Source: an uncultured Clostridium sp. (GTDB taxonomy: Bacteria; Bacillota_I; Bacilli_A; RF39; UBA660). Taken from it: a DNA stretch of 64,000 nucleotides. Positions 16,479 to 27,670 of the stretch are shown here, piece by piece; position 1 is the first letter of the stretch, and every line of letters starts with the position of its first letter. The notes under the pieces were generated by a model, which was not told the DNA's origin, searched no databases, and saw nothing but the letters and a program-made list of their open reading frames with translations. The stretch lies in NCBI GenBank assembly GCA_905199855.1, contig CAJKHY010000001.1, positions 25,120-89,119 on the forward strand. Direction: 5' to 3'. A program made the translations under genes and the position numbers.

Positions 16479-18470
16479 ATGGAAAATACTGAGTTAGAAT
16501 TATTGAATGAGTTAGCAAACCGTTTCCCCACTAAAGACGATGCAGTTACAGAAATAATTAATCTAAATGCTATTTTAGCCTTACCTAGAGGACCTGAGCA
16601 TTTTATGAGTGATTTACATGGACAAGCAGATGCCTTTGTTCATATTCTAAACAATTCCGCAGGAGGTATAAAATTTAGAATTGGTCAAATATTTAAAAAC
16701 ACATTAAGCATCAAAGAACAAGATGAACTTGCCACTTTAATATATTATCCTAAACAAAAAATGAGCCTTGTTCTAGAAAATGTCAATGATAAGAAAAAAT
16801 GGTATTACGACAACTTACTTAGAATAATTGAAATAACCAAAAAGTTTTCATCAAGATACACCAGAAGCAAAGTAAGAAAAGTATATGAAAATAATAACCT
16901 CAGTTACATTGTTGACGAACTACTCAATAACAAATTAGAAGCCGAAAACAAAGACAAATATTATGAAGCCATCATTAACACCATAATCGAACTAGGTTAC
17001 AGTGAAAAACTAATTATTTTACTATCATCAATTATCAAAACTTTAGCAGTTGACAGCCTCCATATTGTTGGAGATGTTTACGATCGTGGCCCAGAACCCC
17101 ATAAAATAATGGATAGCTTAGAAAAATACCATTCCGTAGACATTGAATGGGGAAATCATGATATTTTATGGATGGGAGCATCAATAGGAAGCAAAATATG
17201 TATCTCAGGCGTTATTACCAACAGTGTCCGCCACAACAACCTAGACATACTAGAAGATATCTATGGCATCAACCTAAGACCACTTGCAAACTATGCCGAA
17301 AAAACATATGACGATGCCCTTATATGGCGACCAAGACATACAAAAGAAGAAGATTACTATAACAACTACCTAGTTAAACAGTCAGCTAAAATACATAAAG
17401 CAATATCCATTATCATGTATAAATTAGAAGGCGATTTTGCCTTAAAACATCCAGAATACAACATGTTACATAGAAGACTACTTGATAAAATAGATTACCA
17501 AAACAAAGAAATATTAATTGACAATACCAAATACTTCCTAGAAGACACTATTTTCCCAACAATAGACAAAAACAACCCATATAAACTAACCAAAGAAGAA
17601 GAAACTATCATCAATGACCTAGTAAAATCATTCCTCAACAGTGAAGCCTTACAAAGACACATGAAAATATTCATTGACAAAGGAAGCATGTACAAAATAG
17701 AAAACAACAACTTATTATATCATGCCTTAGTACCACTAAATGAAGATGGGACCTTAAAACAAGTAAACATAAACGGAAACGCATTATCAGGCAAAAGATT
17801 ATTTGATTACATTAACTTACTTGTCAAAAAATTATATTACAACAAAGGATTTAACAAAGAAGAAGACCTAGACCTAATGTGGTATCTTTGGAGTGGACCA
17901 GATTCGCCATTCTTTGGAAAAGATAAAATGACTACAATGGAAAGAGTTTTAATAAAAGATAAAACAGCCCATAAAGAAAAAAGAAACTATTATTACAAAT
18001 ATCAAGACAATAAAACAGTTATGGAAAATATTATGAAAGATTTTGGCATTACCAACATAGAAAATGCCCACATCATAAATGGACATATTCCAGTTGAAAA
18101 AATTAACGGAGAAACTCCAATCAAAGCAGAAGGAAAAGTAATAGTAATTGATGGAGGTTTTTCTAAAGCATACCAAAAAACCACAGGCATTGCCGGTTAT
18201 ACCTTAGTATCAGGTTCTACTGGGATGAGAATAATAGCCCACGAACCATTTACCACCATAGAAAATGCCATTCTCAATAATGAAGACATTCATTCCTCAG
18301 TAGATTTACAAGAATCTAGCAAAGTTAGAATAACCATAAAAGACACTGATAAAGGTAATGAATTACAAAAACAAATTAAATTACTAGAAAAATTAATTTA
18401 CTACTATGACAATGGAATTATCAATGAAAACAAAGAATACAAATACGTGAAAGTATATAGTAGAAAATAA
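16479..18470 (+). CDS. fbp: class III fructose-1,6-bisphosphatase
   Basis: Firmicutes-type FBPase of 663 residues, normally about 640-670. It hydrolyses fructose 1,6-bisphosphate in gluconeogenesis. Calcineurin-like metal motifs are seen: MSDLHGQADAF near residue 45, HIVGDVYDRGP near 205, EWGNHDILWMGA near 225, and NGHIPVEKINGE plus VIDGGFSKAYQ toward the C-terminus. The ribosome site GGAAAGGAAG precedes ATG 16479. Its presence, with pgk and tpiA nearby, indicates a functional lower glycolytic/gluconeogenic route. Confidence 0.95.
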   Translation: MENTELELLNELANRFPTKDDAVTEIINLNAILALPRGPEHFMSDLHGQADAFVHILNNSAGGIKFRIGQIFKNTLSIKEQDELATLIYYPKQKMSLVLENVNDKKKWYYDNLLRIIEITKKFSSRYTRSKVRKVYENNNLSYIVDELLNNKLEAENKDKYYEAIINTIIELGYSEKLIILLSSIIKTLAVDSLHIVGDVYDRGPEPHKIMDSLEKYHSVDIEWGNHDILWMGASIGSKICISGVITNSVRHNNLDILEDIYGINLRPLANYAEKTYDDALIWRPRHTKEEDYYNNYLVKQSAKIHKAISIIMYKLEGDFALKHPEYNMLHRRLLDKIDYQNKEILIDNTKYFLEDTIFPTIDKNNPYKLTKEEETIINDLVKSFLNSEALQRHMKIFIDKGSMYKIENNNLLYHALVPLNEDGTLKQVNINGNALSGKRLFDYINLLVKKLYYNKGFNKEEDLDLMWYLWSGPDSPFFGKDKMTTMERVLIKDKTAHKEKRNYYYKYQDNKTVMENIMKDFGITNIENAHIINGHIPVEKINGETPIKAEGKVIVIDGGFSKAYQKTTGIAGYTLVSGSTGMRIIAHEPFTTIENAILNNEDIHSSVDLQESSKVRITIKDTDKGNELQKQIKLLEKLIYYYDNGIINENKEYKYVKVYSRK

Positions 18471-18494
18471 AATTCAAACAAGAATAACTAAATA

Positions 18495-18528
18495 AAAGCT
18501 TAGAAAATTTAATCTAAGTTTTTATTTT
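18495..18528 (+). terminator. terminator of fbp
   Basis: CTTAGA...TCTAAG stem followed by TTTTTATTTT. Confidence 0.65.
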
Positions 18529-18533
18529 ACACT

Positions 18534-18552
18534 TTTGCTATGCTGTTCTAAG
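18534..18552 (+). repeat. dispersed intergenic repeat, copy 3
   Basis: TTTGCTATGCTGTTCTAAG, directly after the fbp terminator. An inverted partner lies at 18608-18626, so the two can form a long hairpin with a 55-base loop. Confidence 0.7.
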
Positions 18553-18607
18553 AATAAAAAAACTCCCTATTACTAATTTTATTTATGTAACCCAAGTAAA
18601 TTTACGT

Positions 18608-18626
18608 CCTATAACAGTGTAGCAAA
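18608..18626 (-). repeat. dispersed intergenic repeat, copy 4 (inverted)
   Basis: Reverse complement TTTGCTACACTGTTATAGG. It forms an inverted pair with the copy at 18534. Confidence 0.7.
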
Positions 18627-18667
18627 TAGAAAAAAATAAAAAAAAACAAAAAATTAGCAATTAACTA

Positions 18668-18696
18668 TTGACATTGCTAATATATAGTAATACAAT
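18668..18696 (+). promoter_or_regulatory. promoter of the hrcA operon
   Basis: TTGACA at 18668-18673 and TACAAT at 18691-18696 with a 17-base spacer. The CIRCE operator starts 5 bases downstream, so HrcA binding would block initiation. Confidence 0.8.
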
Positions 18697-18700
18697 GATT

Positions 18701-18727
18701 ATAGCACTCATATATTATAAGTGCTAA
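18701..18727. promoter_or_regulatory. CIRCE operator (HrcA binding site)
   Basis: Half-sites ATAGCACTC and AAGTGCTAA are separated by exactly 9 bases. The consensus is TTAGCACTC-N9-GAGTGCTAA; each half differs from it at one base. Position between promoter and hrcA start is typical. Confidence 0.92.
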
Positions 18728-18740
18728 GGGAAGTGATAAA

Positions 18741-19736
18741 TTGCTTAATGATAGAAGACGAAATATCTTAAAAATCATTGTAGAAGATTACATTAAAACA
18801 GCAAGACCAGTTGGAAGTGGGTATGTAGCCAAGAAACTTAATTGTTCGAGTGCAACAGTACGTAATGAGATGATGTACTTAGAAGAAGTTGGTTTATTAG
18901 AAAAAACTCACATTTCATCAGGCCGTGTACCAAGCGAAAAAGGATATAGGTACTATGTTGATGAGTTAATGACGCCGAAAGATATGACTGGAGAAGATAT
19001 GCTAAAGTTGCAAACCATATTTAAAAATAATACTTTAGTCTTAAGCGATGTCATCAAAAAAAGTATCGAAATAGTAACAGAAATTACCAATTATACCTCA
19101 GTAGTACTTGGTAATACCTCAAGTATTAACAGACTAAAAAAAGTTGAAGTAATACCACTTGGAGATAACAAAATAATCACAATGATAATAACTGATAAAG
19201 GGCATGTAGAACACAAAATGATGATTATACCTTCTAACATTTCATCCTTAGAAGTTAAGCAAACAGTAGATTTAATTAATAAACTACTAATTGGCACTCC
19301 AATAGATGAAATAAGTTCAAAACTAGAATTTGAAGTAAAACCAATAATTCCTCGTTTTGTTAAAGAACATGAAGTATTATATGATGCATTTTACAATGCC
19401 TTTAATGAATTTTCAACAAGAAGTAGTGATGTTCAATTTATAGGAAAAAACAATTTTTTAAAGCAACCAGAATTTAATAACATTGAAAAAGTCAAAGAAA
19501 TCTTAAATAATTTTGAAGATATTGATAAAGTTAGTAAGATGGAAGAAGAAGATAATGGAATTAATATTTATATTGGTAACGAAAGTGAATTATCTCCAGA
19601 TGTTGCAGTAATAAAAACAAAATATAATTACAATGGAGAAGAAGGCACCATTGCCATAATAGGCCCAAAAAGAATGGAATATGATAAAGTCGTAGGTATT
19701 CTAAACTACATTAGAGATAATATAGATATTAGTTAG
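18741..19736 (+). CDS. hrcA: heat-inducible transcription repressor HrcA
   Basis: HrcA represses chaperone operons through CIRCE. Seen: an N-terminal winged helix (RRRNILKIIVEDYIKTARPVGSGYVAKKL, then SSATVRNEMMYLEE and HISSGRVPSEKGYRYYVDEL), followed by the GAF-like domain and the dimer region. Length 331 is slightly under the usual 340-350. The start is TTG 18741 after AAGGGAAGTGA. It leads a grpE-dnaK operon and, with the CIRCE upstream, controls itself. Confidence 0.95.
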   Translation: MLNDRRRNILKIIVEDYIKTARPVGSGYVAKKLNCSSATVRNEMMYLEEVGLLEKTHISSGRVPSEKGYRYYVDELMTPKDMTGEDMLKLQTIFKNNTLVLSDVIKKSIEIVTEITNYTSVVLGNTSSINRLKKVEVIPLGDNKIITMIITDKGHVEHKMMIIPSNISSLEVKQTVDLINKLLIGTPIDEISSKLEFEVKPIIPRFVKEHEVLYDAFYNAFNEFSTRSSDVQFIGKNNFLKQPEFNNIEKVKEILNNFEDIDKVSKMEEEDNGINIYIGNESELSPDVAVIKTKYNYNGEEGTIAIIGPKRMEYDKVVGILNYIRDNIDIS

Positions 19737-19747
19737 GAGTTGAATTT

Positions 19748-22134
<2,387 letters not shown>

Positions 22135-22149
22135 TAATACAAATATGTA

Positions 22150-22181
22150 TATAGGAAGTTCTAACGCTAGGACTTCCTATA
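22150..22181 (+). other. 14-bp hairpin between dnaK and pepF
   Basis: TATAGGAAGT...ACTTCCTATA forms a stem of about 14 bp with a four-base loop. No T-run follows, so it is more likely an RNA-processing or stability element, or a leaky attenuator, than a full terminator. It would separate high-level dnaK from the downstream genes. Confidence 0.6.
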
Positions 22182-22213
22182 ACTAGTATTATATTGAAAG
22201 GATATTATAAAAT

Positions 22214-24013
22214 ATGGGTATTTTGAAAAGAAGTGAAATAGATAGTAAGTACAAATGGGATTTAACCAAAATAGTCAAAGACAAAAAAGATTTTGATAAA
22301 AAGTATAAAGAAATAGCAAAATTAATCAATAAAGTCAGTAATTATAAAGACAAAATCACCAAAGACGAAAACACCTTATACAATTTCTTAAAAGATTACG
22401 AAGAATTGAATAATAAGTTTGCTAAATTATATGTATATGCCCACATGAACTGTGATACAGATACCTTAGATAGTGATAAACAAAGTTTAAAACTTAGAAC
22501 AGAAAAACTAGGAGAAATCATGAGTGACAAATTATCATTCATAACACCAAATCTATTAAAATGTGATTATAATGACATCTTAAAACTAATAGAAAAAAAC
22601 AAAAAATTAGAACCCTATCGTTTCGATTTAGAAAAAACCTTTGCTTATCAAAAATACACTCTAAGTGAAAAAGAAGAAAACGTTATTGCTAAATTAAATA
22701 ATGCTCTAGGAGTTCCATATGATGTCCAATATAATTTAATGAATGCCGATATTATGTTAGGCAATATCAAAGATGAAAATGGAAATGAAATACCACTTAC
22801 TAGCAGTAATTACAACAAATACATGAAAAGTAAGAACCGTAACATTAGAGAAAATGCATTTAACATTATGTATGAATTCTATAAAAATCATAAAAATACA
22901 TTTTCAGCAACCTATAAAGGAAAAATAAAAGAAGACATCGCATTAAGTGAAATAAGAGGATATAGTTCACCTCTTGAGGCTAGTTTGTATAAAGATAGAG
23001 TAGATATTAAAACTTACCAAAATCTAATTGACAAAGTCCATGATAACTTAGATAAAATGTATGACTATTTAGAACTAAAAAGAAAATTTTTAAACCTAGA
23101 AGAAATGCATATGTATGATATCTATACTCCAATTACCACTTTAGATGAAGAGAATATAAGTTATGAAGAAGGCAAAAAACTAGTACTTGAAGCATTAAAA
23201 CCATTAGGACCTGATTATTCTAGTCTCCTAAATAAAGCATTCAATGAAAGCTGGATTGATGTCTATCCTAATAAAGGCAAAAAAAGTGGAGCCTATAGCT
23301 GGGGTACCTATGGAACAAACCCTTATCTATTACTTAACTATGATAACACAATTAATTCTGTTTCTACACTTGCTCATGAACTAGGCCACTCCTTACATAG
23401 TTATTATTCAACCCATAATCAAAGTTACACATACTATGATTATCCCATTATTTTAGCCGAAATTGCATCCACAGTAAATGAAATGATATTAAACAATTAT
23501 CTATATGAACATGCTAAAACAAATGAAGAAAAAGTTACATATCTAAGTGAATTCTTAGAGGATGTAAGAACCACTATATATAGACAAACAATGTTTGCCG
23601 AATTTGAAATGATTATGCATGAAAAAGAACAAAAAGGTATCCCCCTTACTTGCAACGAATTCACCAACACCTATTATGAACTAAATAAATTATACTATGG
23701 TGATAAAATAGTAAGTGATGACCTAATCAAATACGAATGGGAAAGGATACCGCATTTTTACAGTTCATTTTATGTATATAAATATGCAACAGGTTTATCT
23801 ATTGCCATTAAAATAGCATATGATATAATTAACAAAAAAGATAATATGTTAAAAAAATATATAAATTTCCTTAAAAGTGGATGTAGCAAATATCCATTAG
23901 AATTATTAAAAGATCTTGGTATTGATTTAGAAAGTGGAAAAGTTATTGATGAAGCCTTAGAATTATTTGCCAAGAAAAAAGAAGAATTAGAAAAAATATT
24001 AAGTAATAAGTAG
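22214..24013 (+). CDS. pepF: oligoendopeptidase F (M3B metallopeptidase)
   Basis: A 599-residue zinc peptidase that degrades oligopeptides in the cytoplasm. The zinc-binding motif is in STLAHELGHSLHSYYS, with the downstream Glu in LAEIASTVNEM. The N-terminal YKWDLTKIVKDKKDFDKKY and the C-terminal FYVYKYATGLSIA match the PepF family. It lies between dnaK and dnaJ, an unusual place. The ribosome site is GAAAGGATATT before ATG 22214. Confidence 0.95.
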   Translation: MGILKRSEIDSKYKWDLTKIVKDKKDFDKKYKEIAKLINKVSNYKDKITKDENTLYNFLKDYEELNNKFAKLYVYAHMNCDTDTLDSDKQSLKLRTEKLGEIMSDKLSFITPNLLKCDYNDILKLIEKNKKLEPYRFDLEKTFAYQKYTLSEKEENVIAKLNNALGVPYDVQYNLMNADIMLGNIKDENGNEIPLTSSNYNKYMKSKNRNIRENAFNIMYEFYKNHKNTFSATYKGKIKEDIALSEIRGYSSPLEASLYKDRVDIKTYQNLIDKVHDNLDKMYDYLELKRKFLNLEEMHMYDIYTPITTLDEENISYEEGKKLVLEALKPLGPDYSSLLNKAFNESWIDVYPNKGKKSGAYSWGTYGTNPYLLLNYDNTINSVSTLAHELGHSLHSYYSTHNQSYTYYDYPIILAEIASTVNEMILNNYLYEHAKTNEEKVTYLSEFLEDVRTTIYRQTMFAEFEMIMHEKEQKGIPLTCNEFTNTYYELNKLYYGDKIVSDDLIKYEWERIPHFYSSFYVYKYATGLSIAIKIAYDIINKKDNMLKKYINFLKSGCSKYPLELLKDLGIDLESGKVIDEALELFAKKKEELEKILSNK

Positions 24014-24021
24014 GTTATATT

Positions 24022-25131
24022 ATGAATAAAAAAGATTATTATGAGATTTTAGGAGTTTCTAAAAATGCAACTGATGATGAAATAAAAAGTGCTTTCCGCA
24101 AATTAGCAAAAAAATATCACCCTGATGTTTGCAAAGAACCTGATGCCGAAGCAAAATTTAAAGAAGTACAAGAAGCATATGCCATTTTAAGCGATAAAGA
24201 AAAAAGAAGCAAATATGATCAGTTCGGACACTCTGCATTCACAAATGCCAGTGGAGGTTTTTCAGGTTTTGAAGGTTTTGACTTTGGTGGCATGAATGAT
24301 ATATTTGATGATATATTGTCAGGTTTTGGCTTTTCCTCTAGTAGAAGAAGTAGTAGTACTTCAAGAACTAGAGATGGCAATGATATCTTATACCGCATGA
24401 GCATTGATTTCATGGAGGCTGTAAATGGTACCACCAGAGATATTCACTTAGATGTTACTGAAGAATGTAGTGAGTGTAATGGTAAAGGTGGCTTTGATTT
24501 TCATACATGTGATAAATGCCATGGATCAGGAACCATCGCTACTGAACAAAGAACATTGTTTGGAAGTTTCCTAACTAAAATAACTTGTCCAGAGTGTAAA
24601 GGAAAAGGTAAAACTTATGAAAGAAAATGCAGTACTTGTAAAGGAACAGGAACAATAAAGAAGAACAAAACAATTACAGTAACCATTCCTGCTGGCGTAG
24701 ACGATGGTAACAGATTAAGACTTGCAGGAAAAGGCGAAGCTGGTATTAATGGAGGAAGACAAGGAGACCTATATATTGAGTTTACCGTCAAAAAGCATGA
24801 ATTTTATCAAAGAAAAGATGATGACATTTATGTAACAATACCATTAACAATAAAAGAAGCAGTATTAGGATGCAAAAAAGAAGTTCCTACAGTATATGGA
24901 CTTGTTAATTTAACCATTCCTGATGGTTCACAAAATGGAGATAAGTTAAGATTAAAAGGCAAAGGTATACAAAATGTTTCTAATAAAAGATATGGCGATA
25001 TGTATGTTATCTTAAACGTCATCATTCCAGAAAAAATATCAAGAGAACAAAAAAGAATATTTGAAAGTTTAGATAATAATGAGTTAGAAAAACATGATGC
25101 CTTTAAAAAATATAAAAGTTATCTCAAATAA
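24022..25131 (+). CDS. dnaJ: chaperone protein DnaJ (Hsp40)
   Basis: DnaJ stimulates DnaK ATPase. Domain order is full length: a J domain with KKYHPDVC (HPD), a Gly/Phe region (GGFSGFEGFDFGG), a zinc domain with four CxxCxGxG-type repeats (CSECNGKG, CDKCHGSG, CPECKGKG, CSTCKGTG), then the C-terminal substrate-binding domains with GRQGDLYIEF. 369 residues is normal. It follows pepF by 8 bases, so it appears to be transcribed with it. Confidence 0.97.
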   Translation: MNKKDYYEILGVSKNATDDEIKSAFRKLAKKYHPDVCKEPDAEAKFKEVQEAYAILSDKEKRSKYDQFGHSAFTNASGGFSGFEGFDFGGMNDIFDDILSGFGFSSSRRSSSTSRTRDGNDILYRMSIDFMEAVNGTTRDIHLDVTEECSECNGKGGFDFHTCDKCHGSGTIATEQRTLFGSFLTKITCPECKGKGKTYERKCSTCKGTGTIKKNKTITVTIPAGVDDGNRLRLAGKGEAGINGGRQGDLYIEFTVKKHEFYQRKDDDIYVTIPLTIKEAVLGCKKEVPTVYGLVNLTIPDGSQNGDKLRLKGKGIQNVSNKRYGDMYVILNVIIPEKISREQKRIFESLDNNELEKHDAFKKYKSYLK

Positions 25132-25165
25132 GAAGAATACTTATAATTGTATTTTTCTTTTTTCA
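25130..25165 (+). terminator. terminator of the dnaJ unit
   Basis: AGAATAC/GTATTTTT-type stem followed by TTTCTTTTTT; a dispersed repeat copy starts immediately after. Confidence 0.5.
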
Positions 25166-25189
25166 TTTACTACGCTGTTATAGTTCTAA
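25166..25189 (+). repeat. dispersed intergenic repeat, copy 5
   Basis: TTTACTACGCTGTTATAGTT followed by CTAA. One of the best matches to the family consensus, located after the dnaJ terminator. Confidence 0.75.
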
Positions 25190-25280
25190 AAAAAACAAAA
25201 TAACTAAAATTGCAAAATAATAAAAAATATGTATAATAAATTTCTTTTTATAGCAATATTACTATGAAAGGAGATTTTTT

Positions 25281-26054
25281 ATGTCGCACCACAAAGTAGA
25301 AATTGCGAACGTGAATACTGCGAATATTAAAGTTTTAAGTAATGAAGAAATGATTAACTTATTTAAAAAAATGAAAGAAGGCGACCTATTTGCTAAAGAA
25401 GAACTCATAAACGGTAATTTAAAATTAGTACTTAGCATATTAAAATCTTTCTCCAGCAGAAACGAAAATATGGATGATTTATTTCAAGTTGGCGTTATTG
25501 GCCTAATAAAAGCTATCGATAATTTTGATTTATCTTTTGGCTTAAAACTTAGTACCTATGCAGTCCCTATGATAAGTGGAGAAATAAAAAGATATCTAAG
25601 AGATAATAATGCACTTAGAATCTCCAGGAGTATAAAAGACATTGCATATAAAACATTAAAATTAAGAGAAGAAATGCAAGATAAAAATGGAATTTATCCA
25701 ACTAATAAAGAAATTGCCAATATTCTTAATGTAAGTGAATATGATATTGTTAATGCGCTTGATTCCTTATCTAGTCCAATTAGTATGTATGAACCTATTT
25801 ATAACGATGGAGGAGACACCATCTATTTATATGATCAAATATCTAATCAAAAAGATGAATATGAGTTAGAAACAAAAATTGCTTTAAGTAAAGCCTTAGA
25901 AAAATTAAAAAAAAGAGAAAGAAAAATATTAAACGAAAGATTTATAATTGGTAAAACCCAAATGGAAATTGCTAATGAACTAGGTATTAGTCAAGCTCAA
26001 ATATCAAGAATCGAAAAAAATGCTATTACTAATATTAAAAAACTAATTAAATAA
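25281..26054 (+). CDS. sigG: RNA polymerase sporulation sigma factor SigG
   Basis: A 257-residue sigma factor very like Bacillus SigG: KVEIANVNTANIKVLSNEEM at the start, NGNLKLVLSILKSF, DDLFQVGVIGLIKAIDNFDLS, STYAVPMISGEIKRYLRDNN, EPIYNDGGDTIYLYDQIS, and region 4 GKTQMEIANELGISQAQISRIEK. Known role: late forespore gene expression. The following ylmC gene is also downstream of sigG in Bacillus. The anti-sigma gene spoIIAB and sigF are not in the window. The ribosome site is GAAAGGAGATTTTTT. Confidence 0.95.
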   Translation: MSHHKVEIANVNTANIKVLSNEEMINLFKKMKEGDLFAKEELINGNLKLVLSILKSFSSRNENMDDLFQVGVIGLIKAIDNFDLSFGLKLSTYAVPMISGEIKRYLRDNNALRISRSIKDIAYKTLKLREEMQDKNGIYPTNKEIANILNVSEYDIVNALDSLSSPISMYEPIYNDGGDTIYLYDQISNQKDEYELETKIALSKALEKLKKRERKILNERFIIGKTQMEIANELGISQAQISRIEKNAITNIKKLIK

Positions 26055-26086
26055 AAATAATTACATATATTTAATTGGGTGGTACT

Positions 26087-26323
26087 ATGCGTCTATCTGA
26101 TTTACAAAGCAAAGAGATTATCGATATTGTTGATGGCAAAAAAGTAGGTAAAATTATTGATATTGTTATCGATCCATCTACTGGGAAAATTAATAGTATG
26201 GTTATTGAAAGAGGCTTTAATAGAAAAATCTTAAGCAGCAAAGAAGAATATGAGGTTAAATGGATGCAAATACTTAAAATTGGTGAAGATATTATTTTAG
26301 TTGATACTAAGAACAAAAACTAG
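26087..26323 (+). CDS. ylmC: YlmC/YmxH-family PRC-barrel protein
   Basis: A 78-residue protein with a single PRC-barrel-like fold. MRLSDLQSKEIIDIVDGKKVGKI and IDIVIDPSTGKI are typical of YlmC/YmxH sporulation-associated proteins. The start is ATG 26087, after TTGGGTGGTACT. Position after sigG is conserved in spore formers. Exact function is unknown. Confidence 0.85.
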   Translation: MRLSDLQSKEIIDIVDGKKVGKIIDIVIDPSTGKINSMVIERGFNRKILSSKEEYEVKWMQILKIGEDIILVDTKNKN

Positions 26324-26333
26324 TATCTTTTTT
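26303..26333 (+). terminator. terminator of sigG-ylmC
   Basis: GATACTA...TAGTATC followed by TTTTTT. The left arm lies inside the last codons of ylmC. Confidence 0.8.
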
Positions 26334-26346
26334 ATGCCAAACATTT

Positions 26347-26398
26347 CAAACAAATGTATGAAACAATACTTGACATTAGTATAATATTATATTATAAT
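26347..26398 (+). promoter_or_regulatory. pilin-ung promoter with the same upstream box as uvrA
   Basis: TTGACA at 26370-26375 and TATAAT at 26393-26398, with a 17-base spacer. Upstream at 26347-26360 is CAAACAAATGTATG, identical to the box before the uvrA promoter and placed 9 bases from the -35 (8 at uvrA). The flanking AAA and TTGACATT also match. Confidence 0.7.
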
Positions 26399-26425
26399 TA
26401 ACTTGAGTTAGAAAGTTGTGATGAT

Positions 26426-26977
26426 ATGTTAAATAAGAGAGGATTTACTTTAATAGAATTACTTGGAGTATTAGTAATATTAGGACTAGTTTTAGTTTTT
26501 ACAATGCCAGACGTTATTAATAAAATTAATCTAGGTAATAAAAATACATATGAAATGTTAAAAGAAAATATGAAAACTGGCGCCGAAAGTTATGTAAATG
26601 AATGTAGCACTTCATCTAGTTTATATAATGTTTATCTAATAGATAAAGATAGCAATATTAATGATATAAGCAATAAATATAATATAAGTAATGAATTAAT
26701 ATGTAGTAGTATTGGAATAAATGAATGTGATAGTAATTATTTAATTAAAAAAGATACTGTTATATTAATACCTTATACCTGTAATGCTATTTATGATAAA
26801 ACCACCTTAAGTGCCATAGAACTCGTTTACAATGGCTTCTTAAAAGGTAACAAAGACAAAAGAGTAATAAGAAGCATGGATAATAAAGATGTAAGCACAT
26901 GCTTAAAAGTAGAAATAAATTATGATAAAGAAAGTTATAAGTATAGTTATATAATTAATGATAAGGAATGTGAGTAG
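26426..26977 (+). CDS. type IV pilin-like protein with prepilin cleavage motif
   Basis: A 183-residue protein. The N-terminus KRGFTLIELLGVLVILGLVL is a classical type IV prepilin signal: cleavage after Gly with Glu at +5, then a hydrophobic helix. The rest is a small Ser/Asn-rich globular domain with six Cys residues (for example NECSTSS, ICSSIGINECDS, YTCNAI and a terminal CE). It resembles major/minor pseudopilins such as ComGC, but no com/pil assembly genes are nearby. It lies in an operon with ung, which is an odd pairing. Confidence 0.8.
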   Translation: MLNKRGFTLIELLGVLVILGLVLVFTMPDVINKINLGNKNTYEMLKENMKTGAESYVNECSTSSSLYNVYLIDKDSNINDISNKYNISNELICSSIGINECDSNYLIKKDTVILIPYTCNAIYDKTTLSAIELVYNGFLKGNKDKRVIRSMDNKDVSTCLKVEINYDKESYKYSYIINDKECE

Positions 26978-26978
26978 T

Positions 26979-27650
26979 ATGGTATTTGTAGGAAATAATT
27001 GGGATAAAGTATTAGATAGTGAATATAAAAAAGAATATTTTATTAATTTAGTTAAATTTGTAAACAAGATATATCAAGAAGAAACTGTATTTCCACCTAA
27101 AAATCATATCTTGTCCGCTCTTACCATTACTGATTATAATGATGTCAAAGTAGTTATTCTAGGACAAGACCCATATCATGGAATAGGGGAAGCAAACGGA
27201 CTATCATTTTCAGTAAATGATGGTGTAAGAATACCTCCCTCATTACAAAACATTTATAAAGAGTTATATAATGATTTAGACTGTGAAATAGCTAAAACAG
27301 GAAATTTAGAACCATGGGCAAAGCAAGGAGTATTACTATTAAATGCTGTTTTAACTGTTTCAAAAGATAAACCAGCCTCACATAAAAACATGGGCTGGGA
27401 ACTATTTACTGATGCCATTATTAAGAAAGTAAACGAAAAAGAAACACCAGTTGTCTTCCTTTTGTGGGGCTCTTTTGCCCGAAGTAAAAAAACTTTAATT
27501 ACTAATCCTATACATTTAGTAATCGAATCGACACATCCATCACCATTCTCGGCCTCCAACGGTTTTTTTGGGAGCAAACCATTTTCAAAGACAAACAATT
27601 TCTTAAAAGCAAATGGTATCAAAGAAATAGACTGGAGCATAAAAAAATGA
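26979..27650 (+). CDS. ung: uracil-DNA glycosylase (family 1)
   Basis: Removes uracil from DNA. Motifs: VVILGQDPYHGIGEANGLSFSV (catalytic Asp and water-activating loop), LLLNAVLTV, LLWGSFARSKK and THPSPFSA (His motif). The start is ATG 26979, because AAGGA lies 10 bases upstream and the TAG of the pilin gene ends at 26977; the ATG at 26958 would lie inside the pilin gene. About 223 residues, normal. Confidence 0.96.
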   Translation: MVFVGNNWDKVLDSEYKKEYFINLVKFVNKIYQEETVFPPKNHILSALTITDYNDVKVVILGQDPYHGIGEANGLSFSVNDGVRIPPSLQNIYKELYNDLDCEIAKTGNLEPWAKQGVLLLNAVLTVSKDKPASHKNMGWELFTDAIIKKVNEKETPVVFLLWGSFARSKKTLITNPIHLVIESTHPSPFSASNGFFGSKPFSKTNNFLKANGIKEIDWSIKK

Positions 27651-27670
27651 TTTCATAATTTGAAATCATT
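27641..27670 (-). terminator. convergent terminator between ung and lemA
   Basis: AATGATTTCA-TAATT-TGAAATCATT is a perfect 10-bp stem. On the minus strand it is followed by TTTTTTT, so it serves the lemA side best. Confidence 0.8.

Noticed and set aside
22150..22181. A complete intrinsic terminator after dnaK
   Set aside because: The stem is strong but no T-run follows, so it is listed as a hairpin only.
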